Source of the DNA: Spirochaetota bacterium
Lineage (GTDB): Bacteria; Spirochaetota; JAGLSM01
DNA length: 6,909 nucleotides
Reading direction: 5' to 3'
NCBI GenBank assembly: GCA_023135745.1
Contig: JAGLSM010000109.1
Span: forward strand, 1 to 6,909
The position numbers and the translations under genes were made by a program. Shown piece after piece: positions 6,123-6,909 of the stretch; within the stretch, counting starts at the first letter, position 1; every line of letters starts with the position of its first letter. Below the pieces are notes generated by a model. That model saw only the letters and a program-made list of their open reading frames with translations, was not told the origin of the DNA and did no database searches.

Positions 6123-6909
6123 ATGAATGGTAAAAAAAGATTAACTATTTTATTGTTGTTTATTTTACTCACAGTCAGGTTATGGGGTATTGATAAACAG
6201 ACACTTAGTATATACAATGAAGGTGCTGTGTTTTTCAGAGCGGGGAAGTATAGGAAGGCTCTTGTTAAGTTTAAACAGGCTGCCGTTTCTTATAAAAAGT
6301 CTCCGGGATATTTGAAGGCGCAACTTGGAAAAATATACGCTTTAATTGGAAAGTCCTATGAGAAGATAAAAAAATACACAGAAGCTGAAAAGTACTACAA
6401 AAAAATCTATAGAATTAATAAGAATCTGCGTAATAAACCCGGTATGGCCTCCAACCTTTACAGTTTAGGCCTTGTCTACAGAAAATCCGGAAAGTATCAA
6501 TCCGCGGTCAAATCGTTTAGACGCGCGCTGGAAATTAACAGGGTTCTTGGAAGGAATCAACAGGTGTCTTCTTATCTATATGTTATCGCAATGACATATA
6601 GAACATGGAAAAGATACAAAGATGCTGTTTCATCTTTACTGGAAGCTGTGAAATTTATTAAGAAGCACAAACTTCCCGGTATTTCTATTTACCTGTATTA
6701 CGCCGGGGTGTCCAGCCGGGAATCAGGGGATTTTAAATCGGCTTTAAAATACTTTAATATGGCATTGAAACAGCCTGCTGATTCCAATTACCGTGCTACT
6801 TATCTAAACGGGATCGGTAATACCTTCAGGGATATGAAGAATTACAAAAGGGCGCTCGGCTATTATATGAAGGCCTACAGGAAAAATACCAATTCTGCAT
6901 TTACTCTTA
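6123..6909 (+). CDS. Exported tetratricopeptide-repeat protein (3' end cut off by the window)
   Basis: An open frame of 262 codons runs from an ATG at 6123 to the window edge without a stop, so the C-terminus is missing. The start is supported by AGGG (6111-6114) eight bases upstream. The N-terminus (NGKKR, then a hydrophobic run to about residue 18, then RLWG) reads as a Sec signal peptide or a membrane anchor; no lipobox cysteine is present. From about residue 28 it is made of roughly six TPR units spaced about 40 residues apart. Each has the G/Y/A pattern, for example NEGAVFFRAGKYRKAL, SLGLVYRKSGKYQSAV and GIGNTFRDMKNYKRAL. TPR arrays mediate protein-protein contacts. An envelope scaffold is likely, or the sensor end of a larger signalling protein if the missing part holds another domain. 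It lies 112 nt after the lipoprotein gene in the same direction and may be co-expressed with it. Confidence 0.9.
   Translation, partial: MNGKKRLTILLLFILLTVRLWGIDKQTLSIYNEGAVFFRAGKYRKALVKFKQAAVSYKKSPGYLKAQLGKIYALIGKSYEKIKKYTEAEKYYKKIYRINKNLRNKPGMASNLYSLGLVYRKSGKYQSAVKSFRRALEINRVLGRNQQVSSYLYVIAMTYRTWKRYKDAVSSLLEAVKFIKKHKLPGISIYLYYAGVSSRESGDFKSALKYFNMALKQPADSNYRATYLNGIGNTFRDMKNYKRALGYYMKAYRKNTNSAFTL

Overview
The window looks like an AT-rich, Gram-negative bacterial chromosome segment. A lipoprotein signal, a DUF4384-type lipoprotein and an exported TPR protein suggest an outer-membrane organism. A spirochaete or a similar deep-branching lineage is possible, but no gene here fixes the taxonomy.

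Layout. On the left, a complete hflX (ribosome-associated GTPase) is read leftward. A 191-bp divergent intergenic region follows, holding a short degenerate repeat and a strong sigma70-type promoter. The promoter's -10 box lies inside one copy of a 16-bp operator-like dyad, and a second copy 32 bp downstream covers the ribosome-binding site. This promoter faces a two-gene unit read rightward: an AAA ATPase of the AAA_14/DUF4143 type (winged helix plus PD-(D/E)XK-like C-terminus) and, 17 nt later, a gamma-class N6-adenine DNA methyltransferase with a MerR-like helix-turn-helix fused to its N-terminus and a TaqI-like target-recognition region at its C-terminus. After a 59-nt gap come a DUF4384-like lipoprotein, a 112-nt gap with a second, inverted copy of the degenerate repeat, and an exported TPR protein that runs off the right edge.

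How it may work together. The ATPase and methyltransferase look co-transcribed and co-regulated. The operator resembles MerR-family dyads and the methyltransferase carries a MerR-like HTH, so I infer that it may repress its own operon. An A9 run lies exactly between HTH and methyltransferase, and slippage there would leave an HTH-only protein. No conventional restriction endonuclease is visible. The ATPase with its nuclease-like tail is the only candidate effector, so this may be an undescribed restriction-modification-like or epigenetic-switch module. This is a hypothesis. The family assignments rest on visible motifs, while the system-level function is inferred. The lipoprotein and TPR protein look like ordinary cell-envelope genes unrelated to the module.
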